Below, in pieces: positions 49,716 to 63,503 of a DNA stretch of 64,000 nucleotides. This stretch comes from Rhodamnia argentea (lineage: Eukaryota > Streptophyta > Magnoliopsida > Myrtales > Myrtaceae). The notes under the pieces are model-generated. The model searched no databases and had not been told where the DNA came from. It saw only the letters and a program-made list of their open reading frames with translations. The DNA lies in contig NC_063151.1 of NCBI RefSeq assembly GCF_020921035.1, positions 25,550,934 to 25,614,933 of the forward strand, read 5' to 3'. Each line of letters opens with the position of its first letter. Position 1 is the first letter of the stretch. The translations under genes were made by a program, and so were the position numbers.

Positions 49716-52262
49716 GAACAATTGTGCCCCTGAAGTTTACCCATGAAAAATGATTTTAATACACGACAAGAAAGACCAGGTCATGAGCAGCCACCTTCCA
49801 CGCAAATGCGGTGCCTTATCGCATCATTTTCTAGATTATGATTATCTTGGTGCCTGTGTTTTGGCATTGTCCAACCATGGCGACATGATAAAGTGGTTCC
49901 ACCGAATGGAAACGTAGCTTCATGAGGGTGAATTTTCCGAGGTCGCAGCGCAGCCTCTCGGGCCAGTTGAAATGCTGGGAGACATGAATGTCAATGGGTG
50001 CATATTATCACGATCCACCACTACGTCTTGTTTCCTAGGCTATAATACAAGGGGTGCCTTGATTGGTTTGGCCGACATGGTGGACTCATATTTCCCTTAG
50101 GAAAAGTGCTGGTTCGTTTCCACTTAAAACTAAGAAAAAACGTACTTTCTTGCTTTGCCTTTCAAAACTTAATAGTCCTCCGGATTTGCATTCGAATCTA
50201 AGTGTCGACATTTACTTGTTGTGAAATTTCAAGCGTTTTGGAGTCCAAAATGTCAAAGTGTGTGCGCGCGGTGGACATAGAATTTCGCGTTAGGGAGAAC
50301 GATGATAAATGTTAGCCAGAAAGTTAGGTATACTTCATTTTTAGAAAGTTCATTAAGATGGTATTGGAACATAACTCGCAAGTCTATCTAAATCTTGACA
50401 CTCCTCATGATTGTCGTCGTTACGTGACTATTATGTCGTGCAAGATCCAACTTAACCCGAAACGATGAACACTAAGAGCTGTACTTGCATACCTTGTAGA
50501 CCTCGTTCCCAATACTTTAACTTTCTTGGATTAAAAACTCTTTTTGCCTCTTCACTCAGCGTTGCACATTCGTATACTTAATCTCTTTTGGTTCTTATCT
50601 TTTCAACCTTTCACCGCAAATCAAAGCCTATAGGGGGAATTAACCTCAAGGTCGCTACTACTCATCTAGTTAGAACCAGCATCTCCATATTGCCACAGAA
50701 CGCATAACTTTAGAGGCAATAGATCAGTACTTAGGTTTCCAACATTTAGGGAACATAACCTAAGCTAGATATAATAGCCAAAACAGTACTGCTTGGCCAA
50801 TCATGGAAAACTTTATGTGCATGAAATGAAGCGATTGGACGCAAATCATAATGGTGGGGGCCATCGACTTCCTTCTTGGGTCAATACTTACCCTACTCCA
50901 TGGAAGAAAATCAAGAACAACTTTCTGCTTGTCAACTCTCCTTGCTTACCCCACATCCTAGCACAGAATCATCAATTTTTAGGACTAGAAAACTGGGTTG
51001 ATGCTAAACTTTGTGGGTAACAAAAGGACACTGAACAGATGCTGGTGGCACTAGGAGATTATAATAATGACACCATTTTGTTATGGTTCATCGATTGTGA
51101 ACGTACGATGTAAGTTGGTTTGCTTTCATTGGAAAAGTGGAAGCACTGAAAATTTTGAAGCTTTCAAGCTTCGACTGATTTGACGTATATCCCTTGCATT
51201 CATTGCCAAAGTGAAGTGATCTATACATGCGTCGGAAATGTCACCAAATAGTCCCAACTTCAAGAGTGTTTTTTCTTGGGGGATGATCATCAAATGCTTG
51301 TTCTACATAAGCATGGGAAACCCTAATACAGGAAGTCTATCAACCATTTGTTTGCGTAGTCTTATTTTCGATTATGTGAAGTCATAAGTCAGTGTCATTT
51401 GTCGGTATGATCAAAGAAAGTATACCTCATGAGAGAGACATCACGAGGGCATTCAAAAAGTATTCGTGTATTAACATGCTTAGTTGAACTGATTTCTACT
51501 CGGATATGTAATCTTGGGAATCAGTTTAAATAAGGATTGTCCTTGTTAGCTTCATTTGCCCGATGTGAGATTATTTCTCACTCCATACGTGTATCCTAAC
51601 AGCTCATTTTTTTTTCCCAACTGGAATCAAAATGTGCCTAATAAAATATAAGTTATGATCCCTAAGGTTGTCTTTAAAAAAAAAATGTGAATAAAGTTTG
51701 AGAATAATGTTGTCTACCCAGCAAGCCCTTGATCACATATTGACGAGACATCAAGGGTTGTAATTTCTCTTCCATGCATAAAGTGAAAGCATAATACCAT
51801 CTCGAAATCATGGTGTTTTGATATGCATTGACTGGACAAGTCCGAACTTCAAAACCTAGACGATTGCCCCAAGCTTTAATCAATTCGATTGTGCTTTCTT
51901 TGTAGAAGAACCAATATGATTAATTGGTGAGTGTCATTTAAAGAAGCATTAACAAAGTCAAGATTCTGCTAATGCTGCTTAGAATGAGCATGGATGTGAA
52001 GGGAACAGGCGTAATTCAATTAACCCGCTCTTTGAAGGTATTTTAAGATACACTGGAAGAAGGGTGTGTCTTTCCCTATGCGAGCCGCTAGCCCGACAAG
52101 TATTGTCAATTATTTCGATCAAGCGATCTCCCAACCAATGAGTGTTTTATGCAAAACATGCGGTTATTTTGTGGATTTACAGTTAAGATTGTATTGTTCG
52201 TGGTAATACTATCGGGAAAACATTTCCCTTTCTCTATTCTTAGTCAATGAAACGTTCTTCCA

Positions 52263-52365
52263 ATCATGCCTCCGATTGGTGGGTACAAACATAGACATCA
52301 CTCCATCAAAGAAACTTATATGATGTCCATGTATTGTAACATACCAATTAGAGGCATGATTGGTT
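52263..52365. mobile_element. Candidate MITE with 19-bp inverted ends
   Basis: 'aatcatgcctccgattggt' near 52263 and 'accaattagaggcatgatt' near 52345 are inverted copies with two mismatches, about 100 bases end to end. No clear target duplication. Confidence 0.45.
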
Positions 52366-52492
52366 TCCTATTAAGGATGGAGGAAAATATAACCCATAAG
52401 AAAAACTTGTACTTTTAGAAAATATTGGAGGGACAGCTTGAACAAATGTCATGCTCCATGATCATTCATAACTATCAAACTCATCCCTTGTA

Positions 52493-52697
52493 GGGAAAAG
52501 CGTCCAAAAATTTTAGAATTTATTGTACGGTGGTCAATTCAGTTCTAAACTTTTTTAATTCAACCAATTCAGCGATTTTCGATCAATTTTGACCGGAAGA
52601 ACTAATTGATTTAAGATTAAAGTGGCCAAATTGAAAAGATTGTAATTGAATTGGCTGCCTTATGATAAGTTCATGTCTTTTTTTACAATTATCCCTC
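52493..52697. mobile_element. Short palindromic element (copy G)
   Basis: Opens 'agggaaaagcgtccaaaaat', then 'ttattgtacggtggtcaatt'. It closes 'aattggctgccttatgataa' and 'tttttacaattatccctcc', the inverted counterpart. It is a compact member of the family. Confidence 0.6.
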
Positions 52698-55447
52698 CCT
52701 CGTGAGCTCAATGCTATCTCCTTGTTGTGTTCTTTAGGACTTTTCTCTCTATGGATGAGATGCCCTTTGGAACCCTTCCCCTATTTGTCAAGTTAGATTG
52801 GAAGGCAGCTGAACCGAAAAACTTGCCTTTTCGATGAGCTAGGCCCCTAAACTCTTAAGACGACATATCAAAAAGCCCCTTAACGCAGCCGTTGCTTGCT
52901 GTCTACTTCGCGAGCCTGCACTGCCCCCTTTACTCCTCTCTCTTGCTTGTGTGCTTATGCTTGAGTGCGGATGCGAATGGTAGCCGTGGCCTTGAGTGGA
53001 CGACTGGATCAGCATTGGGGTTCGTGAGCTGGCAGCCAACTGAAGTTGATCCATGAGGCCCATTCTGGGACGAGTTGGAAGAAACCCGCACTATCTTGGG
53101 CAATGCAATAAGACCAAACCCGCATTTACACTATCTAATTCAGCAACATCTACGTTCACCTTAACGCGGTCACCTGTTGAGGAATTCCATTCCATCGAAC
53201 ATGAAAATCGGTTTTCTGGTATGAAGTGTCATCACCATAATAGGTTTTTTACTCATTTCGTTTTTCATTTTTATCTGTTTTTTTTAACTTTTTTTCTGAT
53301 GCGACATCGAACATGTCCTGGAAAATGTTAAAAAAGGCGAAGTTAACTTTCCAATGAGTATAACATTGTCATGCCAGGATAATTGGATAGGCAATGGAAG
53401 AACAACATTGCTTCAGATGCTAAAAAAAAACAACGGGCCCAAACAGGTTTAAGTGCTAGGAATATTTTCACCTGTGGAGATGAGATGACTGCGCAGGATT
53501 TCCCTTTTTCTTAGCCGTTCCGTCTTTTGCAGCAACAGGCTCCCACGTTCCCCCAGAAGATGTTCATCAAGGGGGTGTTCATTGGAGATTCTGATATGCA
53601 CCATTTAAGGGTTCGGTCGACACTTCATCTGCTCTTCCAACTTCCAATTGTTTTGCCTAATATGGCTGTTTAATGCGTCCAAAGCGGACATCTGAAGGGG
53701 AAGCTCAACCATATCACAGCCAACCAGGAAAAGTCAGCTCAAGTCATACATGGATGATTAGAGAGAAAACAGGAATTTCGAAGCTTGCTCGGGTTTCATT
53801 CGACCATTTGCCGTTCTTACTAGTTTATGTGCTTTGTGATGATCATCGAAAGTGTATCGAGGAACATACCATGAATGATCACGCTTCTGTGCCTGACTTA
53901 TGCATCAGAACAACGTAGCTTCTGTTTGTTATTAACGTATCAAATGTCGTGTGGCCAACATTCGCCGCGGGTTAGGAGCGGTCATGTGCTGATTTTGCTG
54001 CTGCTGATAGTTTTGTTCAGTGCTAAAGGTTGAGGCATGGAAAGACTCTTTACTTTGACTTTTATTAATTGAATCATGGAAAATTGGGGTTGCATTGCCT
54101 GTGAGCCTCTTTTTTTCTCAGCTGAATCCACCAACGAGTGTGGAGCTGACAAGCATAACTTGTTAAAATCATGCACCTCTTCTCGGATATCTGAAGTTGA
54201 ATTTGTGAAGGCGTGCTCTAACTTTTTTTTTTTTTTTTGCAGAGGTTTTTTGTTCATACTGTGTGGTGTTTACTACTGATAACATCATGGCGCCACTCTT
54301 CCCCTAAACTCGTACCTAATGTTAATAGGAAGTAGGCAAAATTCCAAGTTATTTCATTGATTAAAAGAGCATCTCCATAGTGCTACAACTTTATGACATA
54401 GGATTCTAAGGTATTCAAACGTAGCGCCTATGCTAAGGACGGTAGTTGGACAATAAATAGTGGTCAGCGACAAAGCATGGAGGTCAAAGTGCGTCTTATT
54501 GAAAACTGAGCACAGAGTCATTCAAAATCTGCCTTGATAAACAAAGTCCATTCGCTATAAGATGTTCCAATATTTCATTGCCCTTCTCGGCAAATTATGG
54601 TGCTGTAATATACTCCGTGCCATTTCTGTTCATATTGTGTCGAATGGGTTGTCGGCCCAGTGCATAAGATCCATATCTTTTCGAAGATAATCCACATATT
54701 TTTATATGGTTTCATGTTAATGATTTTCTCAGACAGCACTTTTTTTTTTTTTTAATATGCAACGAATAGAAATTATTACCACCAAAGTAAACGAGAGCTT
54801 GGATCTAAGATGAAGAGCAAGCGAAAATATTTATGTTTGGCCAAAAGCAAAGGTCAATCTGTTTAATTTATATATATCAGTACTGATGTCAAATACTAAT
54901 GAAAACTCTCTCACACGTATGACCTCTGAAATCAATTGTTAGCTTTCAGCTGCATAAAAGAGAAGGTACGGATACACGCAGTAATCGTTAAAGCACCTGT
55001 CAACGTACACTTGCTACACCAGGCAATCCTCGAGTTGCAACACCTAGATTTGTATGGTCACTCACTTCTAGTTAATTTCACCTCTAACTCTAAATGCAAG
55101 CGTGAATCCAGTGTTGACGCATATTCAACAAGCATATCCTCAATGATCAAAACTGTTCATTAAATCCCTTGTGTGAAAACACCGACGAGCAGGGTCACAA
55201 AAGAATCATTATTCAGCAACAAATCCAGGGAAGACCTAACAATAATATCCATAGCTCTGAGTGCAAATATTCCACATCTAGAGTACCCAAAAAAGAAGGC
55301 ACGACCCCACTGTTGCAAGGCACGGTCTTTCGAACTACGACCAAAAAGAACCAAACAGAACGAGCCCTTGATTGACTCAGCAGAGTACAGAAAAATGTCC
55401 TTTTACCTCCCCAGATTTTATTCCAACCACAAACCCTCAAGCCTGAA

Positions 55448-57732
55448 TCAATGGTGATGGTCTTCGTCATCATGCCCATCTGGTGGTCCTCCAGGACCCA
55501 CGACTTCAAGCTGTCAAAACACGAGAATAGTATCAATGATGTGTCTACATGCCAAAGGGCAAGCAAAACTGGATAATCTAGCAGTGCAGCCAGTACAACT
55601 ATAAAATGCAACAAAACTTGGAAACGATCAAATTGTCAGAGAGCTCCAGTGGCATAGTTGCTAGTAAAAGCAAGACGCGATATTTATTATGCATGAAGAC
55701 ATCGTCGTATTGTGCAGGAAAAAGAGTCCATAAGTAGTAGAAATCATGTTCAATTTCCCACCTTGACAACAGAAGAAGATTGTTTCATTACCTTAATAAC
55801 AAAGGAGCAGGTAAGGCTTCCTAAATTGCAAAAAGTACTAGTTCCATACCCATGTAAAACAGCAATAACCACGATATGCCCATTATCTTCAGTATAGTAT
55901 GCATAGATGAGATTTTAGTCAGATTAAGACCCAGCTAACTTTACAGCATATGGGTTTTCAGCATGCTTACTACACTGGCAAAAGAAACATCTTATCACAC
56001 TTACCGCAAAATATTGTGAGCACACTGGACATTCATGAGGTTTGCCTTTCTCCAGCCAGAACCAAACAACATCATGCTCATCCTCTTCAATTAAAAATTA
56101 AAAACAGCATATTAAAAACTAACTGAGAAAAAGTGATCCTGTAGAGATGCACATACTGCACACTTGAATGTGCTCCTAATAATGGATGATGCAGGTCGAT
56201 AGGGGTAGGATTTGCTCAAATGCACGTGAAGATAGATGGCATAAAAAGTAAGAACCTACCTCCTTCCCCTCCCGGACATCCAACTATTCTCTTATCATAG
56301 TATGACTTCACAACAGCAGGAGCTTCCTACACAAACTCAGAACACAAGAACCATATCTTTAAGAAGACAATCAAAGCAAATACTTTCTTCCCCACTTGCT
56401 TAAGACAACATACACGCACAGAAAGGCCAAATATAAGACAAATGCAAAAGAGCATAGCCATTTCCGACTGGGTGGGATCACCTAGGGGGTCCTATCAAAC
56501 CTTTCCCCTCTATCCAAGACAGCATGTTCAACATAGCAGAGACATAAAAAACTCCATTCATTTGTTCCCACATTTATTTTGTGACAGAAACCTTTACATA
56601 GCTAAAAGGTCAACTATGAAAGATAAACAAAAAAATACAATCTAGCCTTTGAAGGTCGAATGAATAGATGTAAATTCTTCCGCATTATCAAAATACGTCC
56701 TTCTCAAATAATCAACAATCATTTGCCGCGAGAAAAGTAAGAACTAACTAAAGTAACAATAATACAAAGACACGCTATCAATCCAAGCCCAATCTAGAAT
56801 ACAATAACATCATTTAGATCCTCAAATGGCTACCTGCAAATAAAAGACAAGAGCACGCTCACCTTGGTACCAAAAGGCCCGACTGGGAAGTTGATATCAA
56901 GAATGTCCCTTCCCTGCATATAGTTTTAGCAGAGGGGTCGGAATAAAAATTAGTCAGCATAAACTTTTTGGAAAATTTCAAATCCTGGCGAGGCCAGCGC
57001 CATCTTCCACATTGACTAAAATGCATGGTCCAGGAAAATTACCTCAAGCTCAGCCGCTAGCTCCTCACGTTCATGTCCAGTTGCAATAGGCATTACATCT
57101 TCAACCTTCTTCTTAACAGCATTTTCTACAGCACCAGAGCAGAATCACTTCACAGACATTCAGCATCTCCAATGAACTACCAAACTCATTTCATTTCCTC
57201 CTCCCAGTTCAGTTTTACGAAACACAATCCATAGGACACAAAACAATTCATCTGGCATTTTAATCGTGAATATAGACGCAACACTACAATAATCCACGCA
57301 TTGCATAGCCAAAAAAACAAAAAAATCGTCGAACGAACATGTAAAACCCATACCTCCCTGTGCGCTACAATTTCAACGAAACACGCGCAATTATCATCAA
57401 ATCAGTAGCCCAAAAATCAGCGTCAGATATCGCGACTAGACCAATACTATGGAAGTAACGTCTGGACACGGTTAAGCCACAGAAAACGACTCTAAATTCG
57501 CCGCTGGAACGTGAATTTAATGCAAGCAGAATCCAAGCACGGAGAGAGAAATACCGGACTCGACGCTGAACTGGCGCGTGAGCAAGGAAGAGTAGAGGGA
57601 GCGAGAAATGAGAGGCGGCCTTCCGAACAATCGGCCTGAAGAAGCGGCGGCGGCGGCGGCCGCGGATCGGCGAGGTGCGGAGGACGCGGCGGCTAGGGTT
57701 TTGAGGTGCGAAGAGACGAGTCTTCTCCACAT
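55448..57732 (-). CDS. COX5B: Cytochrome c oxidase subunit 5b, mitochondrial
   Basis: Nuclear-coded zinc-binding subunit of respiratory complex IV, on the matrix side. Six exons: 57555-57732, 57043-57125, 56863-56913, 56260-56326, 56005-56084, 55448-55510; 522 nt, 173 residues. The N-terminus MWRRLVSSHLKTL with an Ala/Arg-rich stretch coded by a CGG/GCC run is a mitochondrial targeting peptide. The mature part reads KKKVEDVMPIATGHEREEL, FPVGPFGTKEAPAVVKSYYD, KRIVGCPGGEG, HDVVWFWLEKGKPHECPVC and a His/Asp-rich tail ending EDHHH. Zinc-ligand candidates are C121, C145 and C148, with H130 nearby. Length and order match Arabidopsis COX5b (about 170-176). All six exons are in phase with gt-ag introns. 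No lesion. Confidence 0.96.
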
Positions 57733-60700
57733 GGTTGAAGCTCGATTCGATGACGGTGGTGTGCTGTGTTGATCTCAGGTCACGCCCTGCTCGTGTGAAG
57801 AAGATCGACGAGGAGCTTCCTCTCCCTCTCTCCCTCTCTCTCCCTCACTCTGTGTAAAGACTAAGGAGGACTATGGAAATGGGAATTGAGGAGGAAGGCA
57901 CGAGGCGACGGGATGGTTGTGGGAACGGTCGTGATGGATCGCCAGCGGCTCACTTACGCTAGTCACTGCAACAGGGGAATAGGCCCTGCGCGTGCCAGAT
58001 GGAGTTTTCCCACGTGCCATTAGTTTCGGTCAAGTCATGGGATTGTACTTTTCCGTGATTATTCTGGCTAATGACTCAATCGATCCTAAGCCTGAACTTC
58101 TCCATGTTGCTAATATACTCATACAACCACCGAGCGAAATTCGAAATGTAACCCCTCCGGTCAATTACGTCGAATTATTGAGGGGCGCCCAATCATCGCC
58201 GATTATCTTACGTTGGACAAATAATCGGTGATAATTGAACAGATATATTAACAAAATTCAACTAAACTGGCATCCGTTAAATGAATTTATAACTGAATTG
58301 ATCATTTTAGCCCGTCTTTATAAAATTTTAATGCCTGTGCCACATGCTATAATGACTTCTCAATTATAATTTGACCGCATATTTAGTCTAATTAACATTT
58401 TCTTTTGCCTTGGCATATGTCAAGCAGAATGCTTGACTTTCTTAGATCTAGTAGTCGTTACTTTTTTATTTATTTTATGCTCGAGTTTTTTGTTTAATTT
58501 AAGTGCGCGAGATTAATGTTAATCTCAAATAAATAAAAATACTAAACACACACGTATATATACTCACTTCATTCTTATCTTATTCGAAAGTTCCATCTAA
58601 ATAAACCATGAACTATATATTTAAGATTGAATTTCGATCTCTATGATAAATAGTGAACTCAAAATGTGATCGCATAATCTTCTCGCATCAAAATTTGAAC
58701 TTGAGTCTTTCTACTATAATTTTTCGGATGAATTCCCTATGCGTTTCTTTGAAAACTCAACTTATGTGAACTTGACATATGATTTGGCTTACTGGTCTGG
58801 CGGTCATTGATTCTCTAGTCTTAATTATCGTAGAAACAATTCTACCTTTCTTGATTTATCATTTTCAAAACGATCAAAGATTAAATGCAAGACTAATGTT
58901 GACTCTCGTGAAACGAACATCTAAGAGGCTTTAAATTCATTTTTATTTAATTCAAGATATTGCACGGATCTCATAGTAGTTCAAAAAGTAATTTTCAACC
59001 TAAAATTTTCAAAGTATGTCCTGTGAAAGCTCAAGCATGTAATCAACATGAATTGTAATGTTGTTAATATATCAAAATAGACGTGATAATAATCGAGTAT
59101 AAGATCACGATTCAAAGGTTGTCGAGATAACTTCATGCTGGTCCCTTCTCAACGCATTTCAAATTTAAATCTAAACTCGTTTTTATCCATTGAAAATGAT
59201 TATCTAAATAGTTATGTATCCGTAAATCCATCTTGATAATGAGGTTTAATGATTACATAGTGAGTTCATAAGGGTCTTTATTGCTTTAAAAAACCGTCAT
59301 TTACAGTGAAATAAATCTTGAGGCCGTGAAGAATAATTTGGCAAGAGCAAATTGATAAAGAGTTTGACTAAACGTAGATAAGTGATTAGAAATCAAATCT
59401 CACAGAGTTGGTAAGGGATTTACTTGCAAAACGAAAGGATTTCCAAACGCCGACGTGGCGCGACGCCATTGGCCACGCAGTTTTTCAAACCGAGGCGCAA
59501 ACTGTTTAGCGCTGCGAGCCTTGGGATGAAACTCACGCGACGGTCCGCGCGGATCACTCTCACTCGCTCCAACTCGAAGTCCCACCCCCACTCCGACTCG
59601 GAGTTGAATTCTTCATCCTTTTTTTTTTTCCTCTCTCTCTGTTTCTCTTTTTTTTCCGGGAATTTCTTCGAGCGCAAGCTTTCACTCTCGTCGTCACTTC
59701 CACAAAAATCTTCGTCGATCATCGGTTTGGGCGATTTTCTCTCCGTTGGCGCGCTCTGGTGAGGTGCGTGAATCGAATCTCCTCTGCCTCGCTCCCTCGT
59801 TTCGCTCGAGCTTTTGCGTGACGATGATGACTGTTTCTCGCGATCGTGACTCTCGTTCTCGGTCTTAATTGCCGTTTGGTGATGATTCTGACTGTGTTCC
59901 GTGCTTGTTGAGACGATTCTTTTTCTTCTTCTTTTTTTTCCCCTTCTTCATGTGGTTTTTACCGTGCATTAGCGATTTGAGAGGAGTGAATGCCCGAGCT
60001 ATTAGTTGCGGAGATGTGAGAGTGCTCGAGGATTCAGGGGAGGATCTTCTTTTAGGGTTTAGTGTGTGTTGCGCAGTCCGTATGTGATCTTTTGCATTGC
60101 GTTGAGTAATCAGAGTCGCGCCTTCGCCGCTCCTCTGAACTTGCATGGGTTAGGAAAGTTGGTGGAAGGATTGGATTCACGATTGGGGTAAAATTTCGAA
60201 CGTACCTTGTTATGCAAGAAAGCCAATCGCCTTTGGACGAAGTTCAAAATTTTCAGTTGGAACCAGTGTTTTACTGTGTATGCGCAAGACGCTTTTTCTA
60301 CCTTAGGCTCATTGACATGAAAATCAGTCGAGTTTACGATTTCTTGGCGAGTACTTTTTCAAAGGCCGCTCATCAGCAAAGCTTGATTCAAGAGGGCTTG
60401 CGAACTGTATAGGCATGATTGACTGCTAAAGATACTAATACATAGGGAATCAAATTTCGACTACTCTAGTTGCCTTGTATGAGTATATATGTCCAAAGTG
60501 GCTTAATAGCATGAGAAGATGCCTCTTTCTATTCAATTTCTTGCATCATGCGTGTTAAATCTATTCCCAGGTGCTATAACGCTAGTCGTAATGAAAGGTA
60601 CAGACTGGAATATCCGTGTAGTCCTCTCTCTGTTCTCTCTCTCTTTCTTTTGCATGAACATGTGCCTGCATGTAATCATGTTGTCTTGTGTATTTCGTTA

Positions 60701-60846
60701 ACACTTATTATTTCAACACATCTGAGTCAATCGGTATCTCATCTGTGGCCTTCTACTTCGTCTTACATTTGCCCATTCTAATTTTTTGCTTGGCTATTTC
60801 AGGTTCTACTTTCCTAGTTCCAGGCATTAACAGTAAGAAGACCACC
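57733..60846. promoter_or_regulatory. Divergent upstream region of COX5B and Agenet gene
   Basis: CT-rich leader of COX5B at about 57,780-57,850, then about 1.4 kb of AT-rich sequence with no recognised gene. From about 59,600 a pyrimidine-rich stretch looks like the leader of the Agenet gene. A plausible donor (CTCTG|GTGAGG at 59758/59759) and the acceptor at 60801-60802 would define a leader intron of about 1,044 bases. Confidence 0.5.
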
Positions 60847-60894
60847 ATGAGGCTGAAAAAAGGAAGTACCACCATGAGACTGAAAAAGGGAAGT
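60841..60894 (+). repeat. 27-bp tandem duplication over the start codon
   Basis: 60841-60867 and 60868-60894 are two copies of a 27-base unit (ACCACCATGAGRCTGAAAAA...) differing at two positions. Each contains ACCACCATG, so the gene has two equally placed in-frame start codons nine codons apart. Confidence 0.95.
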
Positions 60895-62032
60895 AAAGTG
60901 GAGGTGCTTAGCACGAAAGAGGACTTCATAGGTGCTTGGGTTTATTCCGAAATAATATCTGGAAATGGGCGCAATTACTATGTGAAATGTTGTGGTTCTC
61001 CCGGTACTGGCGGGAAGAGAGTAGAGAGGGTACCGAGGAAGGTCATTCGGCCCTGTCCACCTCCTGCAGAAGGCATTGGTGTATGGGTTCCGGGTGACGT
61101 TGTCGAGGTGTTACACAGCCTATCATGGAAGACTGCCATAGTTGTGAAGGTTTTTCATGAAAACCACTTTTTGGTTCGGCCAGTTGGAAGCTTTCGGCAT
61201 TTCAATGTCCATAAACGCTATCTCAGGGCTAGGCAGATATGGAAAGATGGCAACTGGTTCGTAGTCGGAAAGGTAAATTTTGCATAATATATGCTTTTCC
61301 TGCTGTACATATCTTTTGGAATAGTTTATCTTCTATTACAGCTTCAATATTTTTGTTTTTGTGGGGGAACGGTTGGTCCTAACGAGTAATAAAAGTTGAG
61401 CCCCTCTGTTGGATAAAATGCTTCTCCCTTTACATTGAAGCGTTTTAGATCGAGGAGCTTTCTGGTAAGAATGGTTTCTTATTTCGTTTAAATTGAATTG
61501 GCCTTTTATACAGGGCGCTCGTAATTGCACCATATCCCGGAGAAAACGACTTGTCGAAACAGACTTGAAGCAGCAAGCTGGAGCTGAATTTTCCCCAACT
61601 GGGGGAAATACTGAACTTCAGTTTCAAGAAGATTCAAAGAGGAAACTGAAGACAGGTTTACACGTGTGCTCGCCTCACGTCGAAGCACGCTGCGTTGGTT
61701 TTAAGAAGATCAAACTCATTACCAATAATTGTCACCGGACTTTGCCAGGGACTCCATCAGAAAAGGCTGATGCATCTGATTACCTGAATGAGGAAGAAAA
61801 TAATGCAAGTTATTCCTTCTGTTGCTGGAGAACTAAGTTTCCTGAGGTGGAATCGGGAGGGGTCAATAATGCTTTTTGGCGGGAGACGTCAAAGAACATT
61901 GACAGCTATAGTTGCGCATCATCTGTTGGCAGCTCTAGTACTAATGGCAAGAATTGGTTTTCAAGTTCAATAGATTGCAGCATCAGGAATACTTCTGGCG
62001 AACTCAGTGACGCTGAATCCTTCGTGGCATAA
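60847..62032 (+). CDS. Agenet (Tudor-like) domain protein
   Basis: Two coding exons, 60847-61272 and 61514-62032; 945 nt, 314 residues. Two Agenet/Tudor repeats occupy about residues 15-140. Landmarks are KVEVLSTKEDFIGAWVYSEI, GSPGTGGKRVERVPRKVIRP, a second GDVVEVLHSLSWKTAIVVKV and FRHFNVHKRYLRARQIW. Such domains in plants read methylated histones or other marks and act in the nucleus. The C-terminal half is Ser/Lys rich and disordered. Start at 60847 or 60874, because of the duplicated segment. The frame is open upstream in the same exon to the acceptor, so a longer N-terminus from an upstream exon is possible, but I saw no in-frame ATG there. A stop follows GELSDAESFVA. The next frame continues MYEGDSYFLATKEELEA (from 62032), which may be a lost tail. 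Confidence 0.82.
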
Positions 62033-63503
62033 TGTATGAAGGAGACTCATATTTTTTGGCGACAAAAGAAGAATTGGAGGCAAGATCCCTTCCTTCGCCT
62101 CATCCAGTCACTGTCCAGTTCTGAGCATTTCAGAGTTTCAGTTGGGCTGAAGACTCAAATGCCAAACCTTCACCAATCTCTGCACAGTTCCAACAAACAA
62201 GGATCTGGTGATTATTAGAAATTTAACTTCTGCTGATGTTAGGCCTCTTGTTCGCTGATAGTGGAATGAAGCATTGAATCTTGTTCTTCCTGTTATGTCT
62301 TGACCATGAAATTGTGTGAATCGCGAGTTAAGATTTTATGTACAGTGTAATAGTCTCTCGGCACAATCTTTCACTATGTGAGAGAATCTTTTAGAATAGT
62401 TGTGCAAGTATGACAATAGATTTTGTTTTGATTTCCTTTATGTTCATCTCATCTTATCCCAGTGAGAGTGATGTGTCAAAGTAGATGACATGAGTGTCAT
62501 TCTCAAAGGACTTACTTTAGGTATTCATGTACTTGTTAGATGCTTCTGTTTTGGTGGAAGGTGTCAAAACTTAGGCTGAGTAATAAAAAATCTTAGACTC
62601 AATTTCTTATCTTTCTGGTTTTGAACATTGTATGCTAAACGATAAAGTGCTTCATCAAAAGATTCTGTATTATAGAGACTTCAAATGATTAGTGTCTGTT
62701 GCATATGATTTTGACTGTGGGGTTTCTCTACCCTTCTTTGTGCGCTGTAGATGTTGGTAAATCTGGCAGACTGCAAGTTCTTTGATCCACTCCTTGATGC
62801 TATCCAAGCTGTTTTCATTGCGAATGTCGGAAGTTCACCCCCTTGCTTTAGGGCATGGACATCATGACGAGGATCTTGGTTCTTGACAGGTGACACCTTT
62901 TTCTCAGGTGCATATGATTATTTGTACATCTCTTCTTTACTCAAAACCATCAGTGAATCAGCCATCTTAAGGAAGAGCAGTATCGGTTATTAATTTATGC
63001 TTTAATGATCAGAATTAGGATGAGTTTTGTTTTTCTTGATTTTTCATCAGTGTAAGCTCTTAGCTCTGGCTTATTTATTGGCATGTCACATGTTTGAATC
63101 TAGAGCTTCTTTTGCAAAGGGCAGTGCTTTCTTTCAGAGCAATGTTAGGATCGCACCATTCACAAGAGGATCAGGCAACAGGAATAGAAGCAGCTACTTA
63201 TGATTGATTCAAAGTACTGCAGGATGCTGCTTCATGGATCTCTGATGTTATACTAGATGTCAAACACAACTGAGGATAGCACATGTAATGTAATATCTTC
63301 CTAATAATGGAGTCCTGACTGGAGAAGGTGCAACAGAGTCCCCCCCTAATACTAAATAGCTTCGACAGCCCGATCCACTCAGTTTTGGAAAAGAATCAAT
63401 TGGAAGTGTTGGTACAGGAAATCATAGTGTGTAGCATTATATCACGATAAGCCTCCTGGAAAATGCAGGTTTCTTAGGTGGCTTCTCAAAACAAGCCAAA
63501 AGC
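62033..63503. other. 3' UTRs and convergent spacer
   Basis: Contains the 3' UTR of the Agenet gene and the 3' end of the leftward DUF642 gene. No further gene recognised. Confidence 0.5.

Larger units (their letters stand above)
49716..55447. other. Gene-poor region
   Basis: Contains an inverted repeat at 52263-52365, a palindromic element copy (52493-52697) and unrecognised frames at 52839-53063 (-), 53053-53331 (+) and 53673-53918 (+). The last is 81 codons and shows no family resemblance. I cannot exclude a diverged gene between 52.8 and 54.3 kb but cannot support one. Confidence 0.45.
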
